From positions 178,507 through 242,506 of the forward strand of contig NZ_BOOP01000022.1 of NCBI RefSeq assembly GCF_016863295.1: 64,000 bases of DNA, written 5' to 3'. A model generated the notes under the pieces. That model was given only the letters and a program-made list of their open reading frames with translations. It ran no database searches and had not been told where the DNA came from. Positions within the stretch are counted from its first letter, which is position 1, and every line of letters starts with the position of its first letter. Positions 61,351 through 64,000 of the stretch are shown here, one piece after another. The position numbers and the translations under genes are program-made. The stretch comes from Planotetraspora phitsanulokensis. Its GTDB lineage: Bacteria > Actinomycetota > Actinomycetes > Streptosporangiales > Streptosporangiaceae.

Positions 61351-61980
61351 TCACCGTTGGGTGATCACCGCGGGGTGGCGCGGGTCCTCCATCCGGATCA
61401 CCACGTCGGCCGTCCGGGAGGGCTCGATCTCCCGCTCGTACCGGTCGTAGGCGGGCAACGTCCACTGCTCCTCCGCGGCCATACGGCGGGTGAGGGCGGC
61501 CGGCGACAACGACAGGTGCACGGTCAGGTCGAAGGGCAGCGCGTGGGCGAGCAGGAGCGGGCCGTCCACCAGAGCGACGCCGCCTGGCGGCAGCGTCACG
61601 TAGGGGGCGCGAGTGGCCCGATCCCTGACGCTGTCCCACAGCGCCGGAAGGACCCTGCCCGTACGGCCGGGCTCCAGCGGGCCGAGGACCTCCCTGGTCA
61701 GCCCCGCGGCGTCCAGCCATTCGGCGTAGAAGACGTCGGGATCCGTACGGCCGAACTCGAACCGGAGGGAGGCCGGGCGCAGGAAGTCGGCGGCCGACAC
61801 CCGGACGACCTCGCGCCCCCGCACGCGCAGCGGAGTGACGAGTTCGTCCGCCAGCCGCCCTGGCCCGGTGGGAGGCGCGCCGTCGACGGCGACCCGCAGC
61901 CACGAGTCGCGAGGCTCGGACGCGATGCGGTCGGCGAGTTCTTCCACAAGGAGCGAAGGGGAGACCGGGCGAGCGCGCAC
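61351..61980 (-). CDS. Uridine kinase-like protein with degenerate P-loop
   Basis: A 209-residue protein resembling uridine/phosphoribulokinase-type kinases: V-A-V-D-G (31-34 region), D-F-L-R-P-A-S-L-R, and L-V-D-G-P-L-L-L. The P-loop G-x4-G-K-T is G-A-P-P-T-G-P-G here, so the phosphate-binding Lys and Thr are missing. This variant seems to recur in actinobacterial proteins of this type, so it is probably not a fresh mutation. Activity as a kinase is doubtful. GTG at 61980 is divergent from the sensor kinase gene. Confidence 0.78.
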   Translation of the reverse strand: MRARPVSPSLLVEELADRIASEPRDSWLRVAVDGAPPTGPGRLADELVTPLRVRGREVVRVSAADFLRPASLRFEFGRTDPDVFYAEWLDAAGLTREVLGPLEPGRTGRVLPALWDSVRDRATRAPYVTLPPGGVALVDGPLLLAHALPFDLTVHLSLSPAALTRRMAAEEQWTLPAYDRYEREIEPSRTADVVIRMEDPRHPAVITQR

Positions 61981-62159
61981 AGGTCCATCATCCCGGTCCC
62001 CGCCGGGAACCCGGATCCGGATAGCGCGCCCGAGTCGGGGAACCCCGGGTGCGGAACGGGCAGGGCGGTGCCGTGACCTTGGGGTGCCATGACCCGCGCG
62101 GCCATGCCATTACCCCCTTGGGATGGGCGCTGACCTGCACGGGTGCGACAATTCACGAT

Positions 62160-63761
62160 ATGGGCGAGAGGGAGCGTCGCCCGGTGCGGCTGGGCGAGCC
62201 GGTGACTGAGCCGCAGACGCGCTTCGACACTGTGCGGGTCTCCCGTGACCGTGTGAACGCGCTGCTGGAGGCTCTCCTCGCCGTCGGCGGCGATCTCGAT
62301 CCCGAGACGGTGACCTGCCGGATCGTGCGAGCGGCCACTTCCCTGGTCGACGCGCGCCGCGGAGCCTTGATCAAGGCCGACGGCGCCGATTTCGACGTCG
62401 CCGAGGTCGGCGGTGTGGAGCCGCCGCGCCTGCTCACCGAGGACCACAGACCGGTGAGGCTGGCGCGCAGCGGTTCCGCCCAGGCGTTCCTGGGCGTGCC
62501 CGTCCTGGTCCGAGGCGAGGCCGTCGGCCATCTGTGTCTCGTCGAGAAGCTCGACGGCGGCGACTTCGACGAGCAGGACGAGGCCATGGTGACCACCTTG
62601 GCCGGGGCCGCGGGGGTCGCGATCGAGAACGCGCGGCTCTATGAGGAGAGCCGGCGCAGGGAGCTGTGGCTGGAGGCGTCGTCGCAGGTCACGACTGATC
62701 TGCTCTGTGGGGTCTCCTCCGACGACGTGCTCGCCCTCATGGCGCGCCGGGCCAGGGAGATGACGGGCGGCGACGTGTCGGCCGTCCTCCTGCCGGGAGA
62801 GGATCGAACCACGTTGCACGTCGTCGTCGCGGACGGCCCGGCGGCCCTGGACATCGCCCGTTCGGAGGTCCCGGTCGAGGGGTCGCTCGGCGGGCGGGCG
62901 TTCACGCTCGGCAGGCCGGTCATGGTGGACGACTTCGCCGAGGCCGGCATGCCGGCCGTGGTCGCGGGGCGGATGCCCGCGGGACCGGTCGTCGCGGTTC
63001 CGATCGGCAAGGCCGAGGCCGTTCGTGGGGTTCTCTCCGTGTGCAAACGGAAGGGCGGCGCCTCGTTCACCGCGGCGGAGTCACGGATGCTGCACGCCTT
63101 CGCCGGGCACGCGGCGATCGCGCTGGAGTTGGCGGAGTCCCGGCGGGACACGGAGCGGCTGCGGCTGCTCGAGGACCGCGACCGGATCGCCAAGGATCTT
63201 CATGACGTGGTGATCCAGCGTCTGTTCGCCGTCGCCATGATGCTGACGAGCACTGTGCGGATGATGGAGCGGCCCGAGGGGGCCGGTCGCCTCCGCCACG
63301 CCATCGACGAGCTGGACGAGACGATCCGGCACATCCGCTCGACCGTCTTCGCGCTGCAGGCGCCCGGCGAATTCGGGGAGATCGGCCTCCGGGCGCAGAT
63401 CGTCGGTCTCGTGGCCGACGCGGGCACGCGCCTCGGCTTCATGCCCGGCTTGCGGATGGACGGCCAGCTGGACAACCAGGTGTCCGCTGAGCTGGCGGAA
63501 CAGGCGGCGGCGGTGCTGCGAGAGGCCCTGTCCAACATCGTCCGTCATGCCAAGGCCTGCCGCGCCGACGTCTGCGTCGAGGTGGCGGACGGCCGGCTCA
63601 CCCTCGTCGTACGGGACGACGGGGTCGGGCTGCCGGAAAGCGGCAGGCGCAGCGGCCTGCGCAATCTTGAGGAGCGAGCGGTACGGCTCGGCGGCCGCTT
63701 CGAGGCCGTGTCTCCCGCGCAGGGCGGCACCTTCCTGACCTGGAGTGTCCCGCTCGTGTAG
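62160..63761 (+). CDS. GAF-GAF sensor histidine kinase (DevS-like)
   Basis: A 533-residue cytosolic sensor kinase. Two GAF domains (about 30-165 and 180-330) precede a HisKA_3 helix with H348 in A-K-D-L-H-D-V-V-I-Q-R-L-F and an HATPase domain (E-A-L-S-N-I-V-R-H-A, D-D-G-V-G-L-P). The layout matches mycobacterial DevS/DosT, which sense O2, NO or CO by heme in the first GAF; whether a heme ligand exists here cannot be shown. No response regulator adjoins it. GACAAT lies 7 bases before ATG 62160, so it may be leaderless. Confidence 0.9.
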   Translation: MGERERRPVRLGEPVTEPQTRFDTVRVSRDRVNALLEALLAVGGDLDPETVTCRIVRAATSLVDARRGALIKADGADFDVAEVGGVEPPRLLTEDHRPVRLARSGSAQAFLGVPVLVRGEAVGHLCLVEKLDGGDFDEQDEAMVTTLAGAAGVAIENARLYEESRRRELWLEASSQVTTDLLCGVSSDDVLALMARRAREMTGGDVSAVLLPGEDRTTLHVVVADGPAALDIARSEVPVEGSLGGRAFTLGRPVMVDDFAEAGMPAVVAGRMPAGPVVAVPIGKAEAVRGVLSVCKRKGGASFTAAESRMLHAFAGHAAIALELAESRRDTERLRLLEDRDRIAKDLHDVVIQRLFAVAMMLTSTVRMMERPEGAGRLRHAIDELDETIRHIRSTVFALQAPGEFGEIGLRAQIVGLVADAGTRLGFMPGLRMDGQLDNQVSAELAEQAAAVLREALSNIVRHAKACRADVCVEVADGRLTLVVRDDGVGLPESGRRSGLRNLEERAVRLGGRFEAVSPAQGGTFLTWSVPLV

Positions 63762-64000
63762 CTGGTCCCGTGCGTGAGGCCATGGCTCGAGGAGCGCGGT
63801 CTCTACGTCCGGCGATCTGCCGTCGTTCGTTTCCCTGGGAGCCCCGCGGCGGGCATCTAGGCGGGCAACTAGCGGAATCCGACAACGGGATGCCGTTGAT
63901 GTCCGGACATCTCCTGACGCTCTCACCTGGGAAATTGTCGTGTACGGCAATGGATGTATGGCCTCATGCGTGACATCATTCAAACAGGTTTTCGAATGAC
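63762..64000. other. End-of-window intergenic region with two palindromes
   Basis: No gene seen to the right edge. CAACGG-gatg-CCGTTG (63883-63898) is followed directly by the 12-bp palindrome ATGTCCGGACAT (63899-63910). They probably lie in the control region of the next gene, which is outside the window. Confidence 0.45.

Overview
This window comes from a high-GC Gram-positive chromosome. A mycosporangial actinomycete fits best, probably Streptosporangiales or a relative. The evidence is GC-rich codon use, many GTG starts, leaderless-looking genes, an AfsR/SARP regulator, F420/flavin luciferase-like oxidoreductases, a mycothiol-type DinB enzyme, two LytR-CpsA-Psr proteins and a WD-rich envelope protein. 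The lineage below phylum is inference. I saw no tRNA, rRNA, CRISPR array, transposase, integrase or prophage.

Layout. 1-6.4 kb is a conserved housekeeping block: the end of dnaX, a divergent GAF regulator, ybaB, recR, a DUF5063 gene, then lysC-asd (entry to the aspartate-family amino acids), closed by a strong terminator. 6.4-12.5 kb is mixed: a secreted M15-like protein, a TetR gene with its probable operator, an F420-type oxidoreductase, an esterase lipoprotein, a lower-GC GNAT plus an unknown membrane protein, and a DUF1232 protein with tandem repeats. 12.7-18.6 kb is a DUF1684 gene followed by a complete peptide/nickel-type ABC importer operon with 4-bp start/stop overlaps. 18.6-25.2 kb holds an amidohydrolase, a glycolipid-binding-like protein, SURF1, a divergent HxlR/TetR pair, a 2-hydroxyacid dehydrogenase and an N5-type methyltransferase. 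25.4-33.8 kb holds a large SARP-NB-ARC-TPR regulator, a GNAT, a divergent aminotransferase/LysR pair, a FabG-like reductase and a luciferase-like monooxygenase that seems to use a CTG start.

33.8-37.3 kb is a two-component operon: a frameshifted membrane protein, a NarL-type histidine kinase and its response regulator, preceded by striking palindromes. 37.4-40.5 kb holds an SCO5389-type small protein, a CooC/MinD-like ATPase and a Ser/Thr kinase-like membrane protein whose catalytic residues are substituted. 40.5-44.6 kb is a sulfate importer operon (sbp-cysT-cysW-cysA) ending with a cysteine-free Rrf2 regulator, a plausible CymR-like sulfur repressor with an operator-like palindrome at the operon start. 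44.7-52.1 kb is envelope-oriented: two LCP ligases flanking an unrecognised single-pass protein, then manA and a polysaccharide deacetylase lipoprotein.

52.1-64 kb holds an unknown protein, a CPBP protease, a membrane protein plus YcnI copper-type protein, an orphan KdpD, a 1.2-kb stretch without a convincing gene, a mycothiol-dependent-isomerase-like protein, a pirin with a repeat insertion, a uridine-kinase-like protein lacking a P-loop lysine, and a GAF-GAF sensor kinase. A recurring feature is short tandem repeats of 9-16 bp, some coding and some starting at a stop codon. I did not find one clear new defence or biosynthetic system. The best candidates for new biology are the LCP-flanked protein at 46.3 kb, the pseudokinase at 39-40.5 kb, and the frameshifted membrane gene in the two-component operon.
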